Positions 9,963-18,954 of a DNA stretch of 64,000 nucleotides are shown piece after piece. The notes below the pieces were generated by a model. That model was not told the DNA's origin, did not search any database, and saw only the letters and a list, made by a program, of their open reading frames with translations. Positions within the stretch are counted from its first letter, which is position 1, and every line of letters starts with the position of its first letter. The translations under genes and the position numbers were made by a program. Origin of the DNA: Candidatus Azobacteroides sp. (GTDB lineage Bacteria > Bacteroidota > Bacteroidia > Bacteroidales > WRGA01); the NCBI GenBank assembly GCA_021201815.1, contig JAJQEC010000066.1, forward strand, positions 64,385-128,384, in the 5' to 3' direction.

Positions 9963-10988
9963 TTATTTTCTGGTATTGATAATTACCTTCTTTTTTGAGA
10001 AACTATAATCCGATCCCTGCTCAGGTTCAATGATGGTGTATTGTACCGGTGCTGTCCTTTTTATCAGCCGGAGTATTTCGTCCAGGCTTTCTGTGGTAAA
10101 AGTAGCGGAGTAAGCATATCCGGGTAATTCTTCTCCTTCCAGTTGTATGTCTACATTGAAATGACGTGAAAGCCTTCGGGCCACTTCTTGCATACCGGTA
10201 CGGCGAAAGGCAAGGCGACCGTCTTTCCAACCGGTTTTTTCAATCATATGCACCATCGATACGGCCATGTTACCTCCCTGTTTATGATATGCCAGATGTT
10301 CTCCTGGCAACAGGTTCTTCTCTATGTTGTTCTTTTTATCCAGCACCTGCACGTTTCCTTCTACCAATGTGACATCGATGCTTTTTTCATCGGTATACCC
10401 ATTGATATTGAATTCCGTTCCGAATGCACTTACGACTAATTCATTATTAACCAGGACATCAAACCGGTTGTCCCGGTCGGATTGTACTTTAAAATAGGCT
10501 TCTCCCGACAGGTGTACTGCCCGGCTACCGCTTGTAAACCGGTCCGGATAAGACAGGCTTGAGCCGGAATTCAGCCAGACTTCTGTTCCGTCGGCCAGAT
10601 TTATTTTTGAAATTGTTCCTGCCGCTGCAGTCACAGTGAATTGCTGAACCGGAGCATCTTTTAATTCCCGGAGTTCCAGAGCCAATATGCCGGAAAGAAT
10701 CAGCACCGGCAATAAAAGGATGGCTGCGGCTGAACGGGAAAACATAAGAATGCGGGTTTTTATCCGGTCTTTTTTTATCCTTTTTAAAAGCTGTTGCCAG
10801 TTCTTTTCGGTATCGATGAAAGCTTGCTGCCTGAGTGCGGAAGAGGTTTTCCATAGAAATGCTATTCTTTCTGCTTCCTGACGAAGCTTTTCGGAATTCC
10901 TTATTTCTTTTTCGAATATTTCCTTTTCTTCCGGCGACAACCCGCCTTCTAAATACTTTATTATGTCTTCTGTTGTTATTTCCACCAT
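9963..10988 (-). CDS. FecR-family anti-sigma factor embedded in PUL 1
   Basis: The 341-residue protein is laid out as follows: a cytoplasmic N-terminal sigma-binding segment (EDIIKYLEGGLSPEE), one transmembrane helix at about residues 86-106, a periplasmic FecR domain (GTISKINLADGTEVWLNSGS, SGEAYFKV, SAFGTEFNI), and the DUF4974-type C-terminal domain (FRRTGMQEVARRLSRHFNV) that contacts the transporter's STN domain. It sits between the esterase gene and the STN-type susC but has no sigma factor gene of its own next to it. A close paralogue follows the divergent sigma gene at 17055; the two share long identical blocks such as DGTEVWLNSGS and RRLSRHFNV. Both may control the same sigma factor, or this one may pair with a sigma factor elsewhere. 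Confidence 0.94.
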   Translation of the reverse strand: MVEITTEDIIKYLEGGLSPEEKEIFEKEIRNSEKLRQEAERIAFLWKTSSALRQQAFIDTEKNWQQLLKRIKKDRIKTRILMFSRSAAAILLLPVLILSGILALELRELKDAPVQQFTVTAAAGTISKINLADGTEVWLNSGSSLSYPDRFTSGSRAVHLSGEAYFKVQSDRDNRFDVLVNNELVVSAFGTEFNINGYTDEKSIDVTLVEGNVQVLDKKNNIEKNLLPGEHLAYHKQGGNMAVSMVHMIEKTGWKDGRLAFRRTGMQEVARRLSRHFNVDIQLEGEELPGYAYSATFTTESLDEILRLIKRTAPVQYTIIEPEQGSDYSFSKKKVIINTRK

Positions 10989-11116
10989 CTTTTATTTGCC
11001 CTTACATTATCGTTCGGGTTATTTATATTCTTAAGACGTGTGAAATAAGATATACCCTACGGAAAATGTTTTTTAATTCCGGACAGCTATGGTTTTATTA
11101 GTTTTTCAGTTTTGTC

Positions 11117-11192
11117 AGCCGTGGGTTGAGGGTTGAGATATTAGCCGTGGGTTAAGACCGCACGGCTAATAATATACCGCCACTCCGTGGCT
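11117..11192. repeat. Dispersed two-hairpin intergenic repeat, copy B
   Basis: AGCCGTGGGTT occurs twice (11117 and 11143). The second copy pairs as AGCCGTG (11143-11149) with CACGGCT (11161-11167), followed by GCCAC-tcc-GTGGC at 11179-11191. The order and spacing match copy A. It lies just beyond the stop codon of the esterase gene and could act as a transcript 3' structure. Confidence 0.8.
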
Positions 11193-11204
11193 GGCCGATA
11201 GGTT

Positions 11205-13718
11205 TTACCGGACAATAAGTTTATGTGTGGTACCATTTATTCTTATCAGATATATGCCAGCAGAGGCAGGATACCTGAATTCTCCGGTTGCCGGGCCGGT
11301 ATATATTGTTTTACCCATGATAGTATAGATTTCTACCGGGATTGTTCCTTCAGTTATAATTACTAACTGTTTCTCTTCCGCATATACGATAGAGGGAATT
11401 TTCACCTTCTTAAGACTTAGTGCTATGCTTCCATCCGAATAATAGCTTGTGCTTTCGGTCACATTCTCTTTTTCTATCATATCCTGGTCATCTCCTTTGT
11501 TAAACTGGATAGAAACCCGTTCTACCGAAGCATCGAAGGTGTAATAATACCAACCTGCCTGCTCAGAGTCTTCCTGCATCAGGATACCCGGCCACATTTC
11601 AAAACCCGGTAAGGGGATACCCAGATCTCCCCAGGCATGGATGTATACAACAGGCCAGTCTACAGGCTTCTGAAAACGAATCGTAATGCCTTTTTCATCC
11701 CGGATATTATTATTTATGCTTCCATCCGAATTGTAATTGGTGCTCTGTGTTACATTTTCTTTGATGATCAGACCCTGGTCATCTCCTTTATTAAATTGAA
11801 TAGATACCTTTTCTACCGAAGCATCGAAGGTGTAGTAATACCAACCGGCATAGTCGGGGTCTGCCTGCATCAGGATACCCGGCCACACTTCAAAGCCCGG
11901 AAGAGGTACACCCTGGTCATCCCAGGCATGGATGTATACGACAGGCCAGTCGGCAGGTTTTTGAAAACGGATGGTAATTCCTTTTTTATCTCCTATATTA
12001 TTGTTTACGCTTCCATCCGAATTGTAGTTGGTACTTTGCGTCACATTTTCTTTGATGATCATATCCTGGTCATCTCCTTTATTAAACTGGATGGATGCTT
12101 TTTTTACCGACCCATCAAAAGTGTAATAATACCAACCATCGTAATGAGGATCTTCCTGCATCCGAATGCCCGGCCACATCTCAAATCCCGGAAGAGGGAT
12201 ACCCTGATCATCCCAGGCATGGATGTATACGACAGGCCAGTCGGCTGGCTTCTGAAAACGGATGGTAATGGGTGACGGAGCAGGCTCTCCGGTTCCGATA
12301 TCCGTGTTGATGCTTCCGTCCGAATTATAATTGGTACTTTCCCTTACATTTTCTTTCACAATCAGCCCATCGGCATCTCCTTTATTAAATTGGAAAGATA
12401 CGCTTAAGAAAGAAGGATCGAACGTGTAGTAATACCAGCCCTCGTGCTCAGGATCCGGCTGCATCGGAATACCAGGCCATGTTTCAAAACCAGGCAGGGG
12501 TACACCCTGACCGTCCCAGGCATGGATATTTACGACCGGCCAGTCGGCAGGTTTCCGGAAACGGATGGTAATCCCTTGTTCCGGTTCTTCGGGCTGATCG
12601 GGTATTTCATAGTCTGTCCCGTCTTTTATACTTTGAACCAACGGTTCGAGAATATCGTACAGGTTAGTGACCATCTTAGCCGTTCCCTGATTGTTGGGAT
12701 GTATGCCATCCGAGAAATCACCGGCTTCCAGCCAACCGGTGGAATTGATGAAGTGAACTTTTTTATCACCTGCTTCTTTCAATTCCTGTACTTTCGAACG
12801 AATTACATTTTTAAAGACTTTCGTAAACGGATTCATAATGGTGATATGGGTATCCGGATAATGGCCCCGTATTCTTTTCAGGAACTTATCCAACCGTTCG
12901 GAAAATACTTCATCCGTAGCATTGTATATCCAGGCGACACCATCCGAATCATTGGTTCCCAGAAAGATAAATACGATATCCGGCGTATAGGTGGTGAAAT
13001 CCCACGGGACAAAGGTGCCATCCAGATCCGGCATATACGAATACCTGTAATTCTTCAGCCCGAAATAAAGCGAATCCATTCCTACCCGGTCTTCTTCGAA
13101 GATGCTGTATCCAGAACAAAGGGCAATAGCGCTGGATGCAATCTGGGTATGGTCACATCCTAACCGATCGGAAACCTGCCAGGAATAATTATATGTGTAC
13201 ATTCCGTCAGGGCCTCCGCCTTCTGTGATAGAGTCACCTATGAATTCTATCAATAGTTTCTTTTTGGATTTATAGGTTACGGCACCTTGTTCCAATGTAA
13301 ATCCTTTGAATAATATCTCACTTCCTCCCACACCGGCACCTACAACCAGCGTATGGCGTCCCGGAGCTAAATTACCTAAATCCAGGTTCGTTCCGTTCTG
13401 AGCATAGACTGCCCTTGGTGCTTCGTCATCTATCTGAATGACAAGGTAAATTCCCTGCTGATTGGCCAGGTTTATTTTTACGAAAGTTCCTGTAAAGTCC
13501 ACGCGCATAGAAGCTGCTGCCCAATGTCCGTGGTAATAATCCGTACGGGTTTTATCCCAACGACCGTTAAATTGAATGTTCCGGTCTGTGAGGGTTCCAT
13601 TGCCGGGAGTATTGTATTCTGCATCGTCATCATTTGCCATGGCCGATATCGGAATAGCCAGCAAAAGACTGAAAAGGAAAAAAGAGAAATACCTTTTTAG
13701 AGCTGATATTTTTTTCAT
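11205..13718 (-). CDS. CE2-type SGNH esterase with four CBM26-like repeats and T9SS tail
   Basis: The 837-residue secreted protein has a signal peptide (1-28), a CE2-type N-terminal beta-sandwich (about 35-148) and an SGNH/GDSL hydrolase domain (about 155-365). The SGNH domain has the nucleophile block IEFIGDSITEGGG, the block FLGTNDSDG and the catalytic Asp/His block SDGIHPNNQG. Four tandem ~98-residue repeats follow from about residue 381 to 772 (DNA about 12575 down to 11403). Each begins ITIRFxKPxDWPVVxIHAW and ends NYNSDGSI or similar, resembling starch-binding CBM26 modules. The last 65 residues are a T9SS type A sorting domain (GIYLIRINGTTHKLIVR). CE2 enzymes remove acetyl groups from glycans. 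Pairing with starch-type binding modules is unusual and the real ligand needs testing. The repeats are very similar to one another, so recombination in this gene is likely. Confidence 0.88.
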   Translation of the reverse strand: MKKISALKRYFSFFLFSLLLAIPISAMANDDDAEYNTPGNGTLTDRNIQFNGRWDKTRTDYYHGHWAAASMRVDFTGTFVKINLANQQGIYLVIQIDDEAPRAVYAQNGTNLDLGNLAPGRHTLVVGAGVGGSEILFKGFTLEQGAVTYKSKKKLLIEFIGDSITEGGGPDGMYTYNYSWQVSDRLGCDHTQIASSAIALCSGYSIFEEDRVGMDSLYFGLKNYRYSYMPDLDGTFVPWDFTTYTPDIVFIFLGTNDSDGVAWIYNATDEVFSERLDKFLKRIRGHYPDTHITIMNPFTKVFKNVIRSKVQELKEAGDKKVHFINSTGWLEAGDFSDGIHPNNQGTAKMVTNLYDILEPLVQSIKDGTDYEIPDQPEEPEQGITIRFRKPADWPVVNIHAWDGQGVPLPGFETWPGIPMQPDPEHEGWYYYTFDPSFLSVSFQFNKGDADGLIVKENVRESTNYNSDGSINTDIGTGEPAPSPITIRFQKPADWPVVYIHAWDDQGIPLPGFEMWPGIRMQEDPHYDGWYYYTFDGSVKKASIQFNKGDDQDMIIKENVTQSTNYNSDGSVNNNIGDKKGITIRFQKPADWPVVYIHAWDDQGVPLPGFEVWPGILMQADPDYAGWYYYTFDASVEKVSIQFNKGDDQGLIIKENVTQSTNYNSDGSINNNIRDEKGITIRFQKPVDWPVVYIHAWGDLGIPLPGFEMWPGILMQEDSEQAGWYYYTFDASVERVSIQFNKGDDQDMIEKENVTESTSYYSDGSIALSLKKVKIPSIVYAEEKQLVIITEGTIPVEIYTIMGKTIYTGPATGEFRYPASAGIYLIRINGTTHKLIVR

Positions 13719-13805
13719 AAAGCTATGTTTAAATTATACGGTTATTTATTTCTGACTTACCGGAAAAGAGATAGGATACGGATAACAAAAATTAACCCGG
13801 AAGAA

Positions 13806-13862
13806 AGCCACGTAAGGTTACCGTAAAGGAATCACACGGCTGGTGATAATCATTACGTGGCT
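13806..13862. repeat. Inverted repeat related to the dispersed intergenic family, copy C
   Basis: AGCCACGTAA (13806-13815) and TTACGTGGCT (13853-13862) form a perfect 10-bp stem around a loop containing CACACGGCT. It shares the AGCC...GGCT ends of the other copies but only part of their interior, so it is a divergent member. Confidence 0.65.
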
Positions 13863-13921
13863 ACGCCCGGGTTATATCATAGAAACAGATTTAAATATAT
13901 TCATTCATTAATCTGTTATTA

Positions 13922-15001
13922 TTACTTGATGAACTTCACGATTCCGTCCCCTGTCTTCAGGATATATATTCCTTTAGGAAATCCGGACATATCCAGGCTG
14001 CCTGATTTATCCTGTGCAACGGCAACTCCTGTTATGCTGAAAACAGAAAAAGAAGCGGCATCCACAGTTAAGACATCATTTATAAGGGTATATTTCACGT
14101 TGGATGGCTGAGCCGGTGTATTTTTTATGCCTGTTGTCCATGGGGCAACCACCTCAAATTCCTGGTCGCCTTCATATACAGCCTCTTCCGCTCCGGCAAA
14201 TTTAAATTGATATTCCATCGTGTTTATAGGATAATCAAAATTTACATCAAAGAAGCGGGAGGGATTGGTAATATTAAATACATACACATCGTCTACACCG
14301 AAGTAAGTTTTTGCTTTTGTCCGTTCAGGATTTCCTTCATCATACGCTACGGATTTTTCCCAGTCGTTGATTCCCGAAGTAACGAATAAATCTCCGGTAA
14401 TATTCGCTCCGACCTGTTCATTGTTCATCAATATAGCTATCGCCGTAGTCGCATTGGCTGCCGGGAGAGATCCACCTTCCGGAATAGGATATACCGTTGC
14501 AGGGATACCATTTGTTTTTATATCCTGTACAAGCACATGTGGAAAACGGATGTGGAAAGCAGCGCAGTTTATATCGGCATCCCGGTCTTTACTGAATACC
14601 CGAATGTGCATCACAAAACTTTCACTGTCTGTGGTTGATTCAATGTTACTTACCGCATATAATACACTGGGTTTCATAGTAATGGAATATACATATCCAC
14701 CCCGGTGTGTAAGCATCAATTCTGGTTGTGCCAATCCGTATCCCCCGCCAAGATGCCCGTCTCCGGGATTTGAAGGTACCCATGTCCAGAGAGCCAGGGT
14801 AGCTTCATCTAGAATGGCTTTTATATCAGCGGGTTCGTCACTGAGGTCGAAATACCAGGTCACCTCTTCATCATAATTGTAAATAACAGGTTCGGTCCAT
14901 ATCCTTTTCGGAACAGAAAGAATCCCTTCCCCCCATTCCTGGGCAACTGAATAACTACCGAATGCAAGACAACCCATCAACAAAAAGAATAATTTTTTCA
15001 T
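13922..15001 (-). CDS. Secreted T9SS-tailed protein of unknown function (PUL 1)
   Basis: The 359-residue protein has a clear signal peptide (MKKLFFLLMGCLAFGSYSVA) and a C-terminal T9SS sorting domain (VFSITGVAVAQ, GFPKGIYILKTGDGIVKFIK). The middle is beta-rich with many aromatic residues (VTWYFDLSDEP, LALWTWVPSNPGDG, MEYQFKFAGAEE), as in carbohydrate-binding sandwiches. I do not recognise a named family or catalytic motif. It lies between the CBM26-like protein and the CE2 esterase, about 105 and 200 bp away, on the same strand and probably in the same transcript. A surface glycan-binding role fits the context but is inference only. Confidence 0.8.
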   Translation of the reverse strand: MKKLFFLLMGCLAFGSYSVAQEWGEGILSVPKRIWTEPVIYNYDEEVTWYFDLSDEPADIKAILDEATLALWTWVPSNPGDGHLGGGYGLAQPELMLTHRGGYVYSITMKPSVLYAVSNIESTTDSESFVMHIRVFSKDRDADINCAAFHIRFPHVLVQDIKTNGIPATVYPIPEGGSLPAANATTAIAILMNNEQVGANITGDLFVTSGINDWEKSVAYDEGNPERTKAKTYFGVDDVYVFNITNPSRFFDVNFDYPINTMEYQFKFAGAEEAVYEGDQEFEVVAPWTTGIKNTPAQPSNVKYTLINDVLTVDAASFSVFSITGVAVAQDKSGSLDMSGFPKGIYILKTGDGIVKFIK

Positions 15002-15107
15002 AATACAAATGTTTAATTATTAAAAATAGTAAGTATATAATAATGAGATAAAAGGATCTATATATAGAAAAACAGAAATATGAATACTGGTTTATTACAT
15101 CGTTCAT

Positions 15108-16031
15108 TTAAGGAACCAAAATCTTACAGGTGTCCTTATTTATCCGCAACAGATAGATTCCCGGCTGAACCGGATACCTGAACTCATGGGTGGCTGTTCC
15201 GGCATATAATAATTTACCTGAAATAGAAAATAAGTGTATCGTAACTGTTTCATTAAAGGAAGCGATAATCGAATTTCTTTCTGCACGAACCAGTGGTTTG
15301 TTATTCTGAGCCTGCGAAAGAGATACGGTCACATCATAAATAGAACCATCTTCATTATAAGCGGTACTTTCCATGCGGTTTGTCATGGTCTGGTCGTTAT
15401 ACAATTCGTTGCTGAAGCCGCCGTTTTCGAAGTCGTTGAAGTTAAAACTTACTATTTTCACAGAGGGCTCAAAAGTGTATATGTACCAGCCGGGAGCTTC
15501 CGCATCTTCCTCCATGATACGGCCGGGCCATGATTCCGGGAATATTACTCCTTCATCGTTCCAGGCATGGATCCGGATCACATTCCATCCCTCCGGCTTT
15601 TTTATCCGGATGGTAATCGAAGCAGGTCCGCTGTAAACAGAGGTGGTGTATTGTGCAGGATCGATTCCGTTTGCCCAGCCCCGGATCGAAATGCAATTAT
15701 ACGTACCATCATAAGGAATAAATACATAGACTTCATTCTCTTCGTCGTAAAATCCGCCCCATTGGGATGATTCGCCATCCGGGCCGTACCGTCGCATGGA
15801 GATTTCCGTCCAGTCACCATCCGGGACAGTTAATTCATAGAGGTTTTCCTCCGAATCGCTCAGGGAGAACATAACCGATTGTTCCGCATTCGCTCCGTCT
15901 TTAAAGACCGCACCGAAAGTAGCATCGGCAGCCATCCAGTCCGCACCCGGGAAAAGATAAAATTTGCTGTCGGAAGCAGATACATGGATTCCCATCCATA
16001 AGAGAAGGTAAAACGTAAAGAACTTTTTCAT
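15108..16031 (-). CDS. Secreted CBM26-like protein with T9SS tail (first gene of PUL 1)
   Basis: The 307-residue protein has a signal peptide (about 1-19). An N-terminal beta domain follows (SKFYLFPGADWMAADATFGA, roughly 22-125), of the kind found next to starch-binding modules. One CBM26-like unit spans about 140-240 (ASITIRIKKPEGWNVIRIHAW, PGRIMEEDAEAPGWYIYTF), clearly homologous to the four repeats of the neighbouring esterase. The T9SS tail (GIYLLRINKDTCKILVP) is nearly the same as that of the esterase. There is no catalytic motif, so it is probably a secreted or cell-surface glycan-binding protein. It is the promoter-proximal gene of the minus-strand PUL, divergent from the sigma factor gene 428 bp away. 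Confidence 0.82.
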   Translation of the reverse strand: MKKFFTFYLLLWMGIHVSASDSKFYLFPGADWMAADATFGAVFKDGANAEQSVMFSLSDSEENLYELTVPDGDWTEISMRRYGPDGESSQWGGFYDEENEVYVFIPYDGTYNCISIRGWANGIDPAQYTTSVYSGPASITIRIKKPEGWNVIRIHAWNDEGVIFPESWPGRIMEEDAEAPGWYIYTFEPSVKIVSFNFNDFENGGFSNELYNDQTMTNRMESTAYNEDGSIYDVTVSLSQAQNNKPLVRAERNSIIASFNETVTIHLFSISGKLLYAGTATHEFRYPVQPGIYLLRINKDTCKILVP

Positions 16032-16459
16032 GATATACTTATTAAAAGGTTAAGTAAAATATGTGTTTTTAAATTAGACGTACATGAAAAAAAATACCCT
16101 ATCATTATTTTTAATAAAAATCGGATTTTATGATTTATTTCTTTTTTATCGGATGGAAATAAAAGGATAGATACCTTATTTTCAACACATTTCTCAAGTT
16201 AAGACTATCTATTTGTTAATAGACCGTAATTTTATGGCTGCCGGCTTGTTTTTATCCGGTAACCTGAACCGGTGAGAGTACGAAGGAAACGATAAAGTGT
16301 TAATTTATAGCGTATGTATGGATTTTTTCTGAATTTTGTATATCTTTACTTTTTAATATCGGGTAAGCAACATCCCTATTCCATAAAATGATACCAGGTA
16401 AGAATAAAATAGCTATATTAGCTGCGTATAGCCTTAATTTCTATAATTAATTCTCGTTA
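16032..16459. other. Divergent control region between PUL 1 and its sigma factor gene
   Basis: The 428-bp AT-rich gap separates the start of PUL 1 (minus) from the sigma factor gene (plus). TATCTTTA at 16341-16348 differs from the Bacteroidota -7 box by one base and would serve the sigma gene, but no convincing TTTG -33 box is placed correctly. The ECF-dependent promoter of the PUL should lie at 16032-16200. I cannot identify it because the sigma factor's recognition sequence is unknown. No gene is visible. Confidence 0.5.
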
Positions 16460-17032
16460 ATGAAAGATTCAACAGCAATTGACCAATTATTTTGGAGAAT
16501 AGCTGTCAAAGATGATGAAAGGGCTTTTCAGGTTCTTTTCTTTGATTTTTTCTCTTCCTTATGTGTGTTTGCCCATAGATATATAGACAATTGGGAAACC
16601 TGTGAGGATATTGTTCAGGATACGTTTTATAAAATCTGGAAAAACAGGAAACAAATAGAAATAAAAACCTCTGCCCGTAGTTTTCTCCTGACCAGTGTAA
16701 AAAATTCGTGTATTGATTATATACGGAAAAAGAATACGGAAATGACATGGGTGGAAAAGGAAACGCAGGACAATGCTTTATTAGACAATGCCGGAGATTT
16801 GTACTCACATGTGGAACTGGAAGAAATGCTGATGACCGCATTGGCTAAATTACCGGAAAATATCCGGTTGGTATTTGAGATGAACCGCTTCGAAGGAAAG
16901 ACATATAAAGAAATTGCGTCGGAATGCAACATTTCCGTAAAAACGGTGGAGGCATATATGACAAAGTCTCTTAAATTTCTTCGGAAAGAACTAAAGGATT
17001 TCCTGCCATTATTAATTCTTCTATTAATATAG
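16460..17032 (+). CDS. ECF RNA polymerase sigma factor, Bacteroidota PUL type
   Basis: The 190-residue sigma-70 family protein has region 2 at about residues 20-92 (CEDIVQDTFYKIWKNR, then KNSCIDYIRKKN). Region 4 lies at about 118-178 (ALAKLPENIRLVFEMNRFEG, then the helix-turn-helix YKEIASECNISVKTVEAYM). It has no region 1 or 3, as expected for ECF factors that partner FecR. It is followed after 22 bp by a fecR gene and is divergent from PUL 1, the only locus here with an STN-type SusC. It therefore probably drives PUL 1 once FecR releases it. It ends with TAG, showing that TAG is a normal stop in this genome. Confidence 0.95.
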   Translation: MKDSTAIDQLFWRIAVKDDERAFQVLFFDFFSSLCVFAHRYIDNWETCEDIVQDTFYKIWKNRKQIEIKTSARSFLLTSVKNSCIDYIRKKNTEMTWVEKETQDNALLDNAGDLYSHVELEEMLMTALAKLPENIRLVFEMNRFEGKTYKEIASECNISVKTVEAYMTKSLKFLRKELKDFLPLLILLLI

Positions 17033-17054
17033 GTTACAAATAATACTCCGGCCA

Positions 17055-18071
17055 ATGAGAGAAAAGACGGAACATATTATCGGTTATCTGGAAAAGAGAT
17101 TATCCCCGGAAGAAAGAAAAGCTTTTGAGGAGGAAATAAATACATCCCCGGAACTTAAAAAAGAAACGGAAGATTTCGCATTTATCCTGAAAGCTTCGGA
17201 AGAATTTCCGCTTCATAAAAAAATTGATGTAAATAAAAACTGGGAAGCCCTTTCTTCCCGAATAAAAAAAGAACGTTCAAAAACCGTTGCTTTAAAATAT
17301 CTGAGAAATGCGGCAGCCATCCTGTTATTGCCCTTATTGATCCTTTCTGCGGTTTTACTCAAAAAGATGAATGGCCTGGAACGGGAACCGGCACAGGAAT
17401 TAAGTGTTTCTGCTACTCAGGGAACAATCTCCCGGATTACCCTATCGGATGGAACGGAAGTCTGGTTAAACTCCGGCTCCACGCTTTCCTATCCTGATAA
17501 GTTCAAAAAAGGCAATCGGATGGTTCGCCTGTCCGGAGAAGCATTTTTTAAGGTATCAGCCGATAAGAAGAACAGGTTTACAGTCGTATTATCCGATAGC
17601 CTGTCCGTAAGTGCCTATGGAACCGAATTCAACATTTCCTCTTATGAAAATGAGCATGCAACAAAAGTAACCCTGATTAGCGGAAACCTGGAGATTAAAA
17701 AAAACAATACCGAAAACTATGTGATGGAACCCGGACAGGTATTGCTATATGATAAAACGAGCAATCGATTTACTATTTCCGAAGCAAATATAGCCGTGGA
17801 AACAGGGTGGAAAGACGGAAAACTCGTATTCCGGCGCTCAGATATGATGAATGTGGTAAAACGTCTTTCCCGTCATTTTAATGTAAATATACAACTGGAA
17901 GGAAAGGAACTGTATGATTATGAATATTCAGCCACTTTTACCACCGAAACGTTGCCGGAAATACTGGAACTGCTTGCAAAAACAGCTCCTATCACCTATG
18001 AAATAATAGAAAGGGAGCAATCAACTGACTATAGTTTTCCTCAAAAGAAGATTATACTGAGAATGAAATAG
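17055..18071 (+). CDS. FecR-family anti-sigma factor paired with the ECF sigma gene
   Basis: The 338-residue protein has an N-terminal anti-sigma segment (IIGYLEKRLSPEER), a single membrane helix at about residues 85-105, a periplasmic FecR domain (GTISRITLSDGTEVWLNSGS) and a C-terminal DUF4974-like domain (FRRSDMMNVVKRLSRHFNV). It is the second FecR of the locus and closely related to the one at 9963-10988. The gene order sigma-fecR is canonical, but here susC does not follow. The target SusC is inferred to be the STN-containing one on the opposite strand. It ends with TAG. Confidence 0.94.
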   Translation: MREKTEHIIGYLEKRLSPEERKAFEEEINTSPELKKETEDFAFILKASEEFPLHKKIDVNKNWEALSSRIKKERSKTVALKYLRNAAAILLLPLLILSAVLLKKMNGLEREPAQELSVSATQGTISRITLSDGTEVWLNSGSTLSYPDKFKKGNRMVRLSGEAFFKVSADKKNRFTVVLSDSLSVSAYGTEFNISSYENEHATKVTLISGNLEIKKNNTENYVMEPGQVLLYDKTSNRFTISEANIAVETGWKDGKLVFRRSDMMNVVKRLSRHFNVNIQLEGKELYDYEYSATFTTETLPEILELLAKTAPITYEIIEREQSTDYSFPQKKIILRMK

Positions 18072-18093
18072 GAAATAAAAACTATTCAAGACA

Positions 18094-18741
18094 ATGGGAA
18101 AGACTGAAAATTACGGAATCGTATATGTTTTAAGTAATCCGGCCATGCCGGATCTGGTAAAAATAGGTATGACAACGCGTAATGAGATTGATAGCCGTAT
18201 GCGTGAGTTATATAGTACAGGAGTACCTTTTCCGTTTGAATGTGAATATGCCTGTAAAGTAAGGGTAGATGATTGCCTGAAAATTGAAAAAGCATTGCAT
18301 GTTGCTTTTCATCCGTACAGGGTAAATGCCAGCCGGGAATTCTTTAAAATTCTTCCGGAACAGGCAATTGCCATTCTTAAATTATTGGATAAAAACAACG
18401 ATATCACTCAGGAAGTTACTGCTGAAATCAATGAAGATATTACTACAATAGATAAAATAGCAGCCCGGAAATTTAAACAAAACCGTCGTCCTCCGCTTAA
18501 CTTCTCTGAGATGGGAATTCCGGTCGGTTCTGTTCTCCAATTCAAAAAAGACGAACAAACAATTGAAGTTGAAGTATGTGCGAACAGGAAAGTATTGTTT
18601 AATAATACGGAACGTTCCCTGACGTCTGTTACACAGGAATTATTAGGGCTGGATTACAATGTACAGCCTACACATTACTGGACTTACAACGGGGAAAATT
18701 TAGGAGATATATACAATAAGACATATACAACAGAAGAATAA
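18094..18741 (+). CDS. GIY-YIG (T5orf172-type) protein with RAMA-like C-terminal domain
   Basis: The 215-residue protein has a GIY-YIG fold of the T5orf172/MUG113 type at about residues 7-95. GIVYVLSNP holds the GIY-like strand, LVKIGMTTR the YIG-like strand, RMRELYSTGVPFPFE the Arg helix, and EKALHVAFHPYRVNASREFF the conserved His and Glu region. After a linker, residues about 137-208 look like a RAMA domain: MGIPVGSVLQF, then a short beta stretch, then HYWTYNGENLGDIY with the typical W...G..L ending. RAMA domains occur with restriction or methylase proteins and are proposed to read modified DNA. The gene is 22 bp downstream of fecR but is probably functionally unrelated to the PUL. It could act in DNA repair, defence or mobile-element biology. 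Confidence 0.8.
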   Translation: MGKTENYGIVYVLSNPAMPDLVKIGMTTRNEIDSRMRELYSTGVPFPFECEYACKVRVDDCLKIEKALHVAFHPYRVNASREFFKILPEQAIAILKLLDKNNDITQEVTAEINEDITTIDKIAARKFKQNRRPPLNFSEMGIPVGSVLQFKKDEQTIEVEVCANRKVLFNNTERSLTSVTQELLGLDYNVQPTHYWTYNGENLGDIYNKTYTTEE

Positions 18742-18954
18742 TATGTCATCCTATTAGTTCTTTTTGCAGGAAAGGTCCTATCCGGTTTTGTTTGAGTTTC
18801 AGGAAAAACAGGTCTTTAATTTTTCTAAACAAACATAGGACAGGAATACCAATTTTTTATTCAACTGGTATCTAGTTGCAGGAAAAGTTTTTCCGTTTTC
18901 CAAAAAATTCAGATTATAATCGAAGGAACGATCGTTTTCTATATAAATCTTTAT

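Noticed and set aside
11637..13163. Long plus-strand open frames opposite the CE2 esterase gene (212 and 239 codons)
   Set aside because: They are antisense shadows of the four near-identical repeats and the SGNH domain, with no start signal or family match.
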